A stretch of 64,000 nt of DNA from Zwartia vadi (GTDB taxonomy: Bacteria > Pseudomonadota > Gammaproteobacteria > Burkholderiales > Burkholderiaceae_B), in NCBI RefSeq assembly GCF_030410375.1, contig NZ_JAUHHE010000012.1, positions 1 to 64,000 on the forward strand, read 5' to 3'. Both the position numbers and the translations under genes were made by a program. Under the pieces are notes generated by a model. It did no database searches, had not been told where the DNA came from, and saw only the letters and a list, made by a program, of their open reading frames with translations. Positions within the stretch are counted from its first letter, which is position 1. Every line of letters starts with the position of its first letter. Positions 18,979 to 30,096 of the stretch are shown here, in pieces.

Positions 18979-19010
18979 AAAAATAAGTAAAAATACTCAA
19001 AAATAAGTAA
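18979..19010 (+). repeat. Direct repeat upstream of MFS gene
   Basis: AAAAATAAGTAA occurs at 18979-18990 and again at 18999-19010, a 12-bp perfect direct repeat with a 20-bp period in an A-rich tract just before the transporter start at 19026. It may be a regulator site or simple low-complexity sequence. Confidence 0.5.
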
Positions 19011-19025
19011 AGCCAACGAGACAAC

Positions 19026-20273
19026 ATGACTGAAGCAGCAGAAACTAAAAACAGTGGACAAAATACCGAACAACAAAAATCGACAACCTCGGTCATTATC
19101 CTGTTTGCTTTAGCGGCCTGTGCCGCGTCGACATCATTTCGGATTTGTGATCCGCTTTTACCTGTCTTTGCACAAGAGTTTGGTGTGCGGACGGCGCAAA
19201 CATCGGGAACAGTCACTTTGTTCGCGATTGCTTACGGCATCATGCAGTTTTTCTACGGACCGATTGGTGATCGCTACGGAAAGTTTCGCGTGGTCTCCTT
19301 TGCGACGCTTGGTTGTGCGATGGGCGCCTTGATCGTGGTGTTCGCGCCGAGCCTTGAGGTCATTGAAATGGGTCGGTTGCTATCCGGTGCCACGGCGGCG
19401 GGAATTGTGCCCTTATCGATGGCCTGGATTGGTGATCATGTGCCGTATGAACAACGGCAAGCAACACTTGCGCGGTTTTTGCTTGGATCGATTTCCGGTC
19501 TGGCGCTCGGCCAACTGCTAGGTGGGATTTTTGCAGACACGATTGGTTGGCGTTGGGCTTTTGTCTGGATGGCGGCGGTTTATCTCATTGTGGGCGTTTT
19601 GTTGATCTCACGCCTTAAAAATGTTCCAGAAAAAGTCCATACGCCGGCAAAAGGCGACAGCATACTTGGCCCTCTTAAACAGGTCGTGTCGACGCGATGG
19701 GCAATCCTGGTTTTAGTGGTTGTGTGTATCGAAGGCATTTTAGTTTTTGGACCGCTCGCTTTCGTGCCTGCTTTTTTGCATGAACGTCATGGCATCCCTG
19801 TTTCCTGGGCGGGCATGATTAGTGGGTTTTTCGCGCTTGGTGCGTTGATGTATGCGCTGCGCGCCAATCAGTTTGTGACTTGGCTAGGCGAGCGTCGACT
19901 GGCCATGACCGGTGGTTTGACGATGGCGATTGCCTACGCGGCCTTCATGCTGTCGTCGGTGTGGTACTGGGGCGTGCTGGCAAGTATTCTTTCCGGGCTG
20001 GGCTATTATTTTCTGCACGCCGTGTTGCAGACGCATGCGACACAAATGGCACCCACTGCGCGCGGTTCGTCGGTGGCTTTATTTGCCTCGTGTTTATTTT
20101 TAGGACAGTCGCTTGGCGTGGCGGCCTGCGCCTGGATAGGCGATAACTTTGGCCTATCCGCGGTGTTCCCGGTCGGGATTGTCGGTCTGCCTGTGTTAGC
20201 CTGGTTTTTTGCCTGGCGCTTGAGATTGCACCAGGCTGGCCTGCGCGACGCTGCAAAAACGAGTGTTACATAA
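19026..20273 (+). CDS. MFS transporter
   Basis: The 415-residue product has about twelve hydrophobic segments and the MFS loop motif GPIGDRYGKFR after the second segment. A short polar N-terminal tail precedes the first membrane segment. It belongs to the drug/proton antiporter-like MFS group (motif RMVQGxG-like ...GRLLSGATAAGIVPLSMAWIG), but the substrate cannot be told. It is a single gene converging on hemB, with a 62-bp gap. Confidence 0.85.
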   Translation: MTEAAETKNSGQNTEQQKSTTSVIILFALAACAASTSFRICDPLLPVFAQEFGVRTAQTSGTVTLFAIAYGIMQFFYGPIGDRYGKFRVVSFATLGCAMGALIVVFAPSLEVIEMGRLLSGATAAGIVPLSMAWIGDHVPYEQRQATLARFLLGSISGLALGQLLGGIFADTIGWRWAFVWMAAVYLIVGVLLISRLKNVPEKVHTPAKGDSILGPLKQVVSTRWAILVLVVVCIEGILVFGPLAFVPAFLHERHGIPVSWAGMISGFFALGALMYALRANQFVTWLGERRLAMTGGLTMAIAYAAFMLSSVWYWGVLASILSGLGYYFLHAVLQTHATQMAPTARGSSVALFASCLFLGQSLGVAACAWIGDNFGLSAVFPVGIVGLPVLAWFFAWRLRLHQAGLRDAAKTSVT

Positions 20274-20335
20274 AACTTGCACCGCTCATGATCGTTTGAG
20301 CGACTGGCGCCGCCCTCCTGATCATTCTTCCCTGT

Positions 20336-21987
<1,652 letters not shown>

Positions 21988-22011
21988 TAAGAATAAGCTC
22001 AACCGCTATTG

Positions 22012-22017
22012 TATAAT
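22012..22017 (+). promoter_or_regulatory. Candidate -10 box for the cytochrome c4 gene
   Basis: A perfect TATAAT lies in the short engB-cytochrome c4 divergent region, about 50 bases before the cytochrome start. No good -35 box was found at 16-18 bp, so the call rests on the -10 box alone. Confidence 0.35.
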
Positions 22018-22069
22018 CTAGGGTTTGGAAGTTGTTGTTTTATATAGATTACAAGCGTCGAGGTCTTCA

Positions 22070-22771
22070 ATGAAGCGTGTGCTGTCCAAGGTAGTGCTTG
22101 TGAGCGGGTTGCTGCTTGGGGTGTCTGCCATCTCCACTAGTATGGCTGCCGGTCCTGTCACGGGTCCCGCCAAGCCTGACGCGGCCAAGGGTGCCCAGCT
22201 CTATGAGCAGGGCGATGCGGCGCGTGGCATTGTGGCCTGTGCCTCCTGTCATGGAGCCAACGGCAACAGCACGATCCCTGCTAATCCCAACCTCTCCGCT
22301 CAGTCGCACGAGTATTTGTACAAGCAGCTCGTCGAGTTTCGTATCAAAGCAGGCGCCAAGACAGCGTTGCGCAAGGGTGCCGATGGCGCGCCTTCGGTGA
22401 TGCAGGCGTTGGCGACTCCGCTGACTGAGGCCGATATGCATAACCTTGCATATTTTCTGTCTTTGCAAAAGATGACCCAGCCTGCAACCGCTACCAATGA
22501 AAAGCTGGTTGAGCGTGGTCAGAAAATCTGGCGTGCCGGCATTCCCGAGCGTAATGTCCCTGCTTGCGCAGGGTGTCATTCGCCCAATGGAGCTGGTATT
22601 CCGGCACAATATCCACGTCTCAGTGGACAATACCCTTCTTACATTGAAGATCAGCTCAAGCTTTTCCGTTCCGGGCACCGCGGCAACTCAGCGATGATGA
22701 ACCAGATCGCCGATCGCATGTCGGATGCGGATATCAAAGCAGTGTCTGATTACGCAGCTGGTTTGCGCTAA
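22070..22771 (+). CDS. Diheme cytochrome c4
   Basis: The 233-residue product has a Sec signal peptide (MKRVLSKVVLVSGLLLGVSA to about residue 24) and two c-type heme motifs, CASCH and CAGCH, each in one half of a duplicated class I cytochrome c fold; Met ligands are plausible in later segments (SAMMNQIADRMSD). Cytochrome c4 carries electrons to terminal oxidases in the periplasm. The ATG at 22070 gives the signal peptide; the frame extends upstream without family support. It is followed by a terminator and then by the ResB/CcsB heme-attachment genes. Confidence 0.92.
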   Translation: MKRVLSKVVLVSGLLLGVSAISTSMAAGPVTGPAKPDAAKGAQLYEQGDAARGIVACASCHGANGNSTIPANPNLSAQSHEYLYKQLVEFRIKAGAKTALRKGADGAPSVMQALATPLTEADMHNLAYFLSLQKMTQPATATNEKLVERGQKIWRAGIPERNVPACAGCHSPNGAGIPAQYPRLSGQYPSYIEDQLKLFRSGHRGNSAMMNQIADRMSDADIKAVSDYAAGLR

Positions 22772-22823
22772 GTTAAAACTACGGTCGCAATACGAACGAA
22801 ACCGTCTAGCGCAAGACTGGAAG

Positions 22824-22858
22824 TAAAAAGGGGGGTCGCACAGACACCCCTTTTTTTT
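22824..22858 (+). terminator. Intrinsic terminator after cytochrome c4
   Basis: The stem AAAAAGGGG.../...CCCCTTTTT (within 22824-22858) with a short loop is followed by eight T residues. It separates the cytochrome gene from resB, which starts about 50 bases later. Confidence 0.85.
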
Positions 22859-22910
22859 CGCGCGGAGAATTATCCGTTCAATCATCTGCACCCATGGCAA
22901 TGAATCGATC

Positions 22911-24965
22911 ATGACAAAGACTGTTTCACGACCACTGGCTAATTTCATCGAGCTCCTGAGTTCGATGCGCTTTGCGATTAGTCTGTTGGTTTATATCTGT
23001 TTGGCTAGCATCATTGGTACGGTCATTCCCCAAGGCCGTTCCGCCAACAGTTATATCGATCAGTTTGGTCCGTTCTGGTTCGATGTCTTCAACAAATTCT
23101 CGATTTGGCATATTTATAACAACTGGTGGTTCCTGGTCACGATGGCGTTTCTCGTGACCTCTACCAGCCTGTGTCTGATCCGCAATGCACCCAAAATGCT
23201 CAAAGAAGCGCGATCGTTTCGTGAGCACATTCGGACCTCTAGCCTGCAGTCTTTTCACCATCGGGTCGAGCTCGACACGACGCGAGCAGTCCCTGCGGCA
23301 ACGGCTTCAGTTCAGGCTTGGCTTAAGCGCCAGGGTTATGCCGTGCGTCAACGCGATGAGGGCGATTCGGTTTTGCTTGCCGCAAAACGGGGTAGCGGAA
23401 ATCGACTTGGATATATTTTTGCGCATGCCTCGATTGTGATCATCTGCGTGGGTGGCTTACTGGATAGCGAGTTGCCAGTGCGTCTGCAGGTCTGGCTCAT
23501 GGGCAAGACCCCGATCGTGGAAAATATGCTGATTGCAGATGTGCCTGAGCGTGGTCGCTTGTCTGTGAATAACCCAAGCTATCGTGCGAACGTCCTGATC
23601 CCAGAAGGCAGTTCGCGCGATTCTGCTGTTGTCAATATTGACGATGGTGCTTTGGTGCAACCACTGCCTTTCAGCATCGCGCTCAAAAAATTCATCGTGG
23701 ATTATTACTCTACGGGTATGCCGAGCCGCTTTGCCAGCATTGTCGAGGTGACGGATCCCGATACGGGTAAAAAGTTCGATGCCACGATCGAGGTCAACGA
23801 ACCTTTGCATTTCAAAGGCGTGACGGTTTATCAATCAAGCTTTGACGATGGTGGCAGTCTGGTGGAGCTGGTGGGCTATCCACTCGCGGGTCCGAGCGAT
23901 AAACCTTTCGAGTTGAAGTCGCGCGTGGGGCAGTCCAGCGATGTCACGATGACTTCGGCTGGCAAAGCGCTCAAGGTCGAGGTGACCAAGCTGCGTCCGA
24001 TCAATGTCGAGGATCTGTCTGCCGGGGATCCCTCCACTCCAAAGCCTTTTGGTGAGCATGTTGCAGCCGTTACCGGAAGCGCTGCAGGTAAGACAAATAA
24101 AAATCTGCGAAATATTGGTCCCAGTGTGGAGTATCGCGTGATTGATGAAAGTGGTCAGGCGACGCTCTTTCATAATTACATGGTGCCAGTTGAGTTAGAT
24201 GGTGCGCGTGTGATGCTGGCGGGCGTTCAGGAGCCTGGCGGTGCAGGATTCCGTTATTTACGTTTGCCTGTCGACGAAGACAGCTCAATGGGTGACTTTA
24301 TACGCTTGAGAGCCGCCTTGTCTGATCCCGCGGCCCGTCAGTTGGCGACGCAACGCTTGGTGGCAAACTATGGCGGTAGCCCTGAAGAACAAAAAGCACT
24401 CCAAATCTCTGCTGAGCGGGCGTTGGATACTTTTGCGACAGGCGGATTGCTTGCGATTTCAAACTTCTTGGAAAAAAATGTGCCCGAAGCCGAGCAGCGC
24501 CGTGCGGCAGACATCATTATTCGCCTGCTCGGTTCCTCGATCGCAGAGTTGAGAAATGTTGCGCGCGAGCGTGCGGGACTGGCGCCTGTCAATTACACGC
24601 CTGAAAAAATGGAAGAGGTCGCAGACTGGTCGAGGCTTGCTGTAGCGGGCCTTTCTGATCTCGCGCTTTATCCTTCGCCAATCATGATGTCGCTGAAAAC
24701 ATTTGAGCATGTTCAGGCCAGCGTATTTCAAGTCAGTCGCACGCCAGGAAAGATCACGGTCTATATCGGCTGCCTGTTGTTGATCATTGGCATATTTACC
24801 ATGTTTTATGTGCGAGACCGCCGTATCTGGGTTTGGTTGCGCCCCGCTGAGACCACAGGCGGTACGAGAGTATTGGCGGCTATGACCTCGCAAAAGCGTA
24901 CACTCGATTTCAATCGTGAGTTCGACCGTTTCAAGCAGGCGTTGGCGCGCCTGAACCAAGGCTAG
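22911..24965 (+). CDS. resB: Cytochrome c biogenesis protein ResB (Ccs1)
   Basis: The 684-residue membrane protein is the ResB/Ccs1 half of the System II heme-attachment machine. Hydrophobic segments occur near the N-terminus (FAISLLVYICLASIIGTVIPQ, WFLVTMAFLVTSTSLCLI), around residue 165 (FAHASIVIICVGGLLD) and near the C-terminus (VYIGCLLLIIGIFTMFYVRD). Between them lies a large periplasmic domain. It works with CcsB/ResC, encoded next, to pass heme to apocytochromes such as the c4 upstream. Confidence 0.93.
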   Translation: MTKTVSRPLANFIELLSSMRFAISLLVYICLASIIGTVIPQGRSANSYIDQFGPFWFDVFNKFSIWHIYNNWWFLVTMAFLVTSTSLCLIRNAPKMLKEARSFREHIRTSSLQSFHHRVELDTTRAVPAATASVQAWLKRQGYAVRQRDEGDSVLLAAKRGSGNRLGYIFAHASIVIICVGGLLDSELPVRLQVWLMGKTPIVENMLIADVPERGRLSVNNPSYRANVLIPEGSSRDSAVVNIDDGALVQPLPFSIALKKFIVDYYSTGMPSRFASIVEVTDPDTGKKFDATIEVNEPLHFKGVTVYQSSFDDGGSLVELVGYPLAGPSDKPFELKSRVGQSSDVTMTSAGKALKVEVTKLRPINVEDLSAGDPSTPKPFGEHVAAVTGSAAGKTNKNLRNIGPSVEYRVIDESGQATLFHNYMVPVELDGARVMLAGVQEPGGAGFRYLRLPVDEDSSMGDFIRLRAALSDPAARQLATQRLVANYGGSPEEQKALQISAERALDTFATGGLLAISNFLEKNVPEAEQRRAADIIIRLLGSSIAELRNVARERAGLAPVNYTPEKMEEVADWSRLAVAGLSDLALYPSPIMMSLKTFEHVQASVFQVSRTPGKITVYIGCLLLIIGIFTMFYVRDRRIWVWLRPAETTGGTRVLAAMTSQKRTLDFNREFDRFKQALARLNQG

Positions 24966-25005
24966 CCGACCGGCACGCCGCAACACTGATCATTGAGATA
25001 CCGTT

Positions 25006-26337
25006 ATGAATGAACCCATTGCTGCTGTTGCAAACGATTGGGATGATTTGTCGGAGTCGGGTGATGGGCGCATCGAGCGCGGTCGCCCCGACTGGACGGA
25101 TGCACTCTTTTTTATCTTGCTGGCTGTTGGAGCAGGCTTCGCGCTGAATCAATATAGCCAGTCGATGGATGTTTACGAGAAAACCATTTTGGTGCTGACG
25201 GTACCTGCACTGACTTGGCTGGGTTGGTTGTGGCGACCCTTGCGAACCTTAATGATCGCCATGGCGGTGGCCTCATTATTTGCGATCTGGCTGTATCAGG
25301 GTGACTTGGCCCGCGCTGAACAGGTTTTCTTTTTAAAGTATTTGCTTTCTTCCCAGTCGGCCATTCTCTGGATGTCGGTGCTGTTTGTGATCGCCACGTT
25401 TTGCTACTGGGCGGGCTTTGTGAGTGTGACAGCGGCCTGGTTGGGGACGGCTTTGACGTGGGGCGCTGTTTTTGCGGGCTCCACAGGTATGCTGGTGCGT
25501 TGGCGCGAGGGACATTTGATGGGGCCTGACCTGGGTCACATCCCGGTCAGCAATCTTTACGAAGTCTTTGTCTTGTTCGCGCTGGTCACCGCACTGTTTT
25601 ATCTTTACTACGAGCGCCGTTACGGCACGCGCGCGCTGGGCGGTTTTGTGATGCTGGTCATCACCTCTTCCGTCGTATTTTTGCTTTGGTATTCCTTCAC
25701 ACGCGAGGCCTATCAGATCCAGCCTCTGGTGCCGGCCCTGAAAAGCTGGTGGATGAAAATCCACGTACCGGCAAACTTCATCGGCTATGGCACTTTTTCT
25801 CTGGCAGCCATGGTGGGTTTTGCCTATCTGGTCAAGCAGCATGGTCAGACAAAGTCCTGGCTCAAGCTGGCACCTCTTTTTATCCTCGGCGTACTGCTGG
25901 CTGCCGAGCCCATGGTGTTCCGCACGGAAGGCTTGTCCGCGACCTGGATGATTTACTTCGGGATCGGTGCGGTGATTGTCGGGACGATTTTGATGTTCCG
26001 TGCGCCCATTGCCGCCCGGCTGCCTTCTTTTGAGGTGCTCGATGACATCATGTATCGTGCGATCGCGATCGGCTTCGCCTTTTTTACGGTTGCCACCATT
26101 CTCGGCGCCTTATGGGCCGCCGATGCCTGGGGTGCGTATTGGCAATGGGATCCCAAGGAAACCTGGGCACTGATCGTTTGGCTGAACTACGCCGCATGGT
26201 TGCATTTACGCCTCATGAAAGGCTTGCGTGGCACGATGGCCGCATATTGGGCACTTGTTGGTCTGTTAGTGACCTGTTTCGCCTTTTTGGGCGTTAACAT
26301 GTTCCTTTCAGGTCTTCATTCTTATGGTGCGCTTTGA
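25006..26337 (+). CDS. ccsB: Cytochrome c biogenesis protein CcsB (CcsA/ResC family)
   Basis: The 443-residue product has multiple membrane segments and the tryptophan-rich heme-handling WWD domain (WGAYWQWDPKETWALIVWL) near residue 375. It also has histidines typical of heme ligands in the family. It exports heme and with ResB attaches it to CxxCH cysteines. It is 40 bases after resB. The stop codon overlaps the TTG start of the next MFS gene. Confidence 0.93.
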   Translation: MNEPIAAVANDWDDLSESGDGRIERGRPDWTDALFFILLAVGAGFALNQYSQSMDVYEKTILVLTVPALTWLGWLWRPLRTLMIAMAVASLFAIWLYQGDLARAEQVFFLKYLLSSQSAILWMSVLFVIATFCYWAGFVSVTAAWLGTALTWGAVFAGSTGMLVRWREGHLMGPDLGHIPVSNLYEVFVLFALVTALFYLYYERRYGTRALGGFVMLVITSSVVFLLWYSFTREAYQIQPLVPALKSWWMKIHVPANFIGYGTFSLAAMVGFAYLVKQHGQTKSWLKLAPLFILGVLLAAEPMVFRTEGLSATWMIYFGIGAVIVGTILMFRAPIAARLPSFEVLDDIMYRAIAIGFAFFTVATILGALWAADAWGAYWQWDPKETWALIVWLNYAAWLHLRLMKGLRGTMAAYWALVGLLVTCFAFLGVNMFLSGLHSYGAL

Positions 26338-27539
26338 CGCCAGCTAAACCTTGGGTCGTGTTGCTCGCGACCCTAACAGTACAGTCTCTTGTTGCGATGG
26401 CCTTGTTAAACCTGCCGGTGGTTGCACCGGCGGTGGCCAAAGATGTCGGAATATCCACAAATTATCTGGGAGCCTATGTCTCGCTCGCCTATTTCGGCGC
26501 GATGGTGGCGACCTTGTTGGGCGGAGCGGCGGTCAAACGCTGGGGCGCGATTCGGCTGAGTCAGTCCGGACTTGTTTTAGCCGCGATCGGCCTGTTTCTC
26601 TGTGCGATGCCCTATGTGGAAACCATTGCCCTGGGCGCGCTGTTTATTGGCGCAGGCTACGGTCCAATTACTCCCGCAAGCTCACACTTGTTGATTAAAT
26701 CTACGCCCGCGGAAAAATTATCTTTCGTTTTTTCGGTCAAACAGACCGGTGTGCCCCTGGGCGGCATGATTGCGGGGGCGACGGTACCCACTCTCAATAT
26801 CTGGATCGGTTGGCAATGGGCTTTTATTTGCGCAGGTATCGCGTGCGCGTTGTGTGCCTGGGCCGTACAGCCCTTGCGCGAGGGGTTGGACGATGATCGG
26901 GATCCAACCGTGAAGCCATCCCTGGCGACAAGTTTTGTGTTGCCTCTGAAGCTGATTTTCAGTCATCGCACCTTGCGTAAATTGTCGTACATGTCCTTTA
27001 TGTTCTCGATTGCACAGATGGCACTCATGGGCTATCTGGTGACATTTTTGTATGAAGATCTGGGCTGGAGTCTGGTGGCGGCAGGTGGTGCGCTGACTGT
27101 CGCGCAGGCCGCTGGCGTTTCTGGTCGTATGCTGTGGGGCTATGTGTCCGATCGCTGGCTGGGTGCGACCATGATGCTGATCGTGATTGCCGTGATGTTG
27201 GTGATTGGCGCGTTGGGAACCGCTTTGCTGGGACCCGAGTCTTCGCCCTGGTTCCTGTTTCCCGTGCTGGTCATTTTTGGATCTTCAGCAATCGGCTGGA
27301 ATGGCGTGTTCTTAGCTGAAATCGCGAGGCAAGCGCCTAAAGGCCAGGCAGGTATTGCCACGGGTGGCACACTTTGCATCACCTTTTTAGGTGTCATGGT
27401 GGGCCCGCCACTATTTGGTGTGCTGGCAGGCCTGCTGAGCAGCTATGGCTTGAGTTATGGCGTGATGGCTTTGCTTGGTGTGTTGATATTGATGCTGTTG
27501 GTCCCTCTCTATCGCAATCCTACAGTTGACACTAACTAG
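26334..27539 (+). CDS. MFS transporter coupled to ccsB
   Basis: The 401-residue product has about twelve membrane segments (LVAMALLNLPVVAPAVAKD, GWQWAFICAGIACALCAWAV). The TTG start at 26334 overlaps the ccsB stop (TTGA), which suggests coupled translation. It resembles MFS permeases of the CynX/oxalate-formate type, but the substrate is unknown. Whether it takes part in cytochrome maturation is open; the linkage may only be positional. Confidence 0.8.
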   Translation: MTPAKPWVVLLATLTVQSLVAMALLNLPVVAPAVAKDVGISTNYLGAYVSLAYFGAMVATLLGGAAVKRWGAIRLSQSGLVLAAIGLFLCAMPYVETIALGALFIGAGYGPITPASSHLLIKSTPAEKLSFVFSVKQTGVPLGGMIAGATVPTLNIWIGWQWAFICAGIACALCAWAVQPLREGLDDDRDPTVKPSLATSFVLPLKLIFSHRTLRKLSYMSFMFSIAQMALMGYLVTFLYEDLGWSLVAAGGALTVAQAAGVSGRMLWGYVSDRWLGATMMLIVIAVMLVIGALGTALLGPESSPWFLFPVLVIFGSSAIGWNGVFLAEIARQAPKGQAGIATGGTLCITFLGVMVGPPLFGVLAGLLSSYGLSYGVMALLGVLILMLLVPLYRNPTVDTN

Positions 27540-27548
27540 TTTGTCGAC

Positions 27549-28490
27549 ATGACCCCTTCCGCCAAGAGCTTGTCAGACTCGAGCACGTTGTCCCAGCAAC
27601 GTCAGTGGCTGGTGGGTTGCGGGATCTTCTTGTGCGCCCTGTCATGCTTTTCTTTGCTCGATGCTTTGGCCAAAGATCTGGTGCATCGCTACTCAGCGCC
27701 GCTTGTCAACATGGCGCGTTACTCCGTGATTGTTGTGCTGGCGTTCGCCGTGATGCGTGCAAAACGCGTCTCCATTTTCGCGCCTAAAGAGTCACGAGCC
27801 TTGCTTGTGCTGCGTGGCGCGATGCTAGGTGTGGTGGGCATTTGTTTCATTCCTGCTCTGCAGTATTTGCCGCTCGCGGAGGGAACTGCCATCTATTTTG
27901 TCGCACCGTTGATCGTGGTGATTTTCGCGCCTTTTGTGCTGGGTGAGCGTGTCAGCTGGAAGCAGTATGCCGCCGTACTCGTTGGCATGGCGGGGATGTT
28001 GCTGATCGTGAATCCTGGCGGTGATTTGTCTCTGATCGGCTGCGCGCTGATGCTCACTTCAGCCTGTGCGTATGCGCTGGTGCAGTTGCTGACCCGCAAG
28101 CTGGCGAACCGTGTGGAAAGCGAGCAGATGTTTGTTTACGCAGCCAGCACCTGCTGGTTCATGGGTTTTGCCGTTATGCTTGTTTTTTGGCCAGAGGTGT
28201 GGCCCACAGGCCGTGATCTGCTGGAGATGCTTGTGATGGGCGCATGCGGGGGCGTTGGCCAGTATTTGTTGATCCTGGCCTTTAAGCGCGTTCCTGCTTC
28301 GACGTTGGCGCCACTGAATTATTTTCAATTAGCCCTGGCAGTGATACTGGGCGAGCTTTTTTTCGGACAGATGCCAAACCTGCAATCGTTTGCAGGCATT
28401 GCGCTGATTGTGTCGGCAGGCTTGGCACTGACGTTACCGATGTTGATCGCCTCACTCAGACTCAGGGCGGTTCAACGCGGCAAAACTTAA
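27549..28490 (+). CDS. EamA/DMT-family transporter
   Basis: The 313-residue product has ten predicted membrane helices and two EamA repeats (LDALAKDLVHRYSAPLVNMAR in the first; YFQLALAVILGELFFGQMP in the second). Such proteins export amino acids, nucleotides or drugs; the substrate is not clear. It starts 9 bases after the MFS gene, so it may be the last gene of the resB transcript. Confidence 0.85.
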   Translation: MTPSAKSLSDSSTLSQQRQWLVGCGIFLCALSCFSLLDALAKDLVHRYSAPLVNMARYSVIVVLAFAVMRAKRVSIFAPKESRALLVLRGAMLGVVGICFIPALQYLPLAEGTAIYFVAPLIVVIFAPFVLGERVSWKQYAAVLVGMAGMLLIVNPGGDLSLIGCALMLTSACAYALVQLLTRKLANRVESEQMFVYAASTCWFMGFAVMLVFWPEVWPTGRDLLEMLVMGACGGVGQYLLILAFKRVPASTLAPLNYFQLALAVILGELFFGQMPNLQSFAGIALIVSAGLALTLPMLIASLRLRAVQRGKT

Positions 28491-28529
28491 TCCCGCAGTC
28501 GTAAGTCCGCAAGCCTTAATACGCAAGCC

Positions 28530-29843
28530 TTAATCCGGCAGGCAGCTCTCGCCCCGAATGAGGTCTGCAAAGGTCTCACGTTGGCGGATGACATAAAAGT
28601 GTTCGCCATCGACCATGACCTCAGCCGGACGCGGACGACTGTTGTAGTTGCCCGCCATGACAAAGCCATAGGCGCCAGCCGACTCGATGGCTAGCACATC
28701 ACCCTCGTGCAGCGCGAGGTGGCGCGCGCGGGCAAGCCAGTCCGCGCTTTCGCAAACCGGACCGACAACGTCGTACAGCGTATGCTCACTGACGCGCGGC
28801 TTGAGTGGCAACACCCCATGCCAGGCTTCGTATAAGGCGGGGCGCATCAAGTCATTCATCGCAGCGTCCACAATCGCAAAATTACGCGCTTCTGTCAGCT
28901 TCAGATACTGCACGGTTGTGAGCAGCACGCCGGCATTGCCAACGAGTGAGCGGCCCGGCTCAAGCACCAGTTCGAGATGATCGAAACCGCGAGCCTTGAG
29001 CTCCGCGAACACTTTGTCGAGCAGTCGTTTAGGCGCAAGCGGTGTTTCGTCATCGTAGCGAATCCCCAGTCCGCCGCCCAAGTCTAAATGCTTGAGCGCG
29101 ATACCCATGCCGACCAATTGTTCAATGAGCTTGAGGAGCTTGTCGAGCGCATCCAGATAGGGACTGACTTCGGTGATTTGCGAGCCGATATGACAGTCGA
29201 CACCGACGACCTGAATCCCGGGTAGCGTGGTAGCGAGCTGGTATGTTGCAGGCGCTTCTTCGATGGCAATCCCGAATTTGTTTTCCTTGAGGCCGGTGGA
29301 GATGTAGGGATGCGTTTGGGCATCCACATCGGGATTGACCCGTAGGGATACCGCGGCCACCTTGCCAAGACGCGTGGCGACCGCAGAAAGTTTCTTGAGC
29401 TCAGGGATCGATTCAACGTTAAAACACTTCACGCCCGCTTCAAGTGCGGCTTGCATTTCCCAGTCTTGTTTGCCAACGCCGGAAAAAACGACTTTGGCAG
29501 GGTTGGCGCCTGCGGCCATGACGCGCGCAAGCTCTCCGCCAGAGACAATATCGAATCCACTCCCCAACCGTGCGAATTCTTTGAGTACGGCGAGATTGGA
29601 GTTGGCCTTCATCCCAAAGCACACCAGCACACGATGCGCGCCGATGGCCTCTTGGTACGATGCCCAGGCTGTCGCAAGCGCGGCGCGTGAATAAACGTAG
29701 AGAGGGGTGCCGAGTTGTTGAGCGAGAGTCGACAGCGCAACACCTTCGGCGAACAGCTCGCCATTGCGATAGTGAAAGTGTGGTGATCCTGCGGGTGTGG
29801 CGGCGGTTGTCATAGAGTGTGAGACGATGATTGATTCGGACAT
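28530..29843 (-). CDS. lysA: Diaminopimelate decarboxylase
   Basis: The 437-residue PLP enzyme makes lysine from meso-diaminopimelate. Motifs seen are CFGMKANSNLAVLK (PLP lysine), HIGSQI, ELVLEPGRSLVGNAG and CESADWLA with the catalytic Cys. Its start overlaps the lptM stop (TAATG), which supports coupling and the first ATG, although a second ATG ten codons later is also possible. It converges on the EamA gene. Confidence 0.96.
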   Translation of the reverse strand: MSESIIVSHSMTTAATPAGSPHFHYRNGELFAEGVALSTLAQQLGTPLYVYSRAALATAWASYQEAIGAHRVLVCFGMKANSNLAVLKEFARLGSGFDIVSGGELARVMAAGANPAKVVFSGVGKQDWEMQAALEAGVKCFNVESIPELKKLSAVATRLGKVAAVSLRVNPDVDAQTHPYISTGLKENKFGIAIEEAPATYQLATTLPGIQVVGVDCHIGSQITEVSPYLDALDKLLKLIEQLVGMGIALKHLDLGGGLGIRYDDETPLAPKRLLDKVFAELKARGFDHLELVLEPGRSLVGNAGVLLTTVQYLKLTEARNFAIVDAAMNDLMRPALYEAWHGVLPLKPRVSEHTLYDVVGPVCESADWLARARHLALHEGDVLAIESAGAYGFVMAGNYNSRPRPAEVMVDGEHFYVIRQRETFADLIRGESCLPD

Positions 29844-30064
29844 TAAAGCAGCGTTGAGGCGGTCATGTTGGTGCTGTGGGTATTCGGTGTTTTGCGCATG
29901 GGCTCAAGCACAATAGCCACAGTTGCTGGAGCAGGCTTTGCCGTTGTGGGTTTGGGCGGAGGCATGTAAAGAGGTCCTTTAAAGCCGCAGCCAGCCAGCC
30001 ACCCCGATAGGGTGAGCATCGCTACAATGCCTGCAAAACGACGACGATGGATTTTGCGAATCAC
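29843..30064 (-). CDS. lptM: Small lipoprotein LptM (YifL family)
   Basis: The 73-residue product has a lipoprotein signal ending in the lipobox LAGC, then the GFKGPLYMPPP segment typical of LptM/YifL. LptM assists maturation of the LptD-LptE lipopolysaccharide translocon in the outer membrane. The GTG at 30064 is preferred because GAGGGAG lies 6 bases before it; a TTG five codons upstream has no such site. It sits directly before lysA, the usual family context. Confidence 0.85.
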   Translation of the reverse strand: MIRKIHRRRFAGIVAMLTLSGWLAGCGFKGPLYMPPPKPTTAKPAPATVAIVLEPMRKTPNTHSTNMTASTLL

Positions 30065-30096
30065 TGCACACTCCCTCAACTTTGAGGATAAGGATT

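Noticed and set aside
20283..20303. Inverted repeat between the MFS gene and hemB
   Set aside because: The short GCTCA/TGAGC stem has no T-run on either side, so it was not called a terminator.
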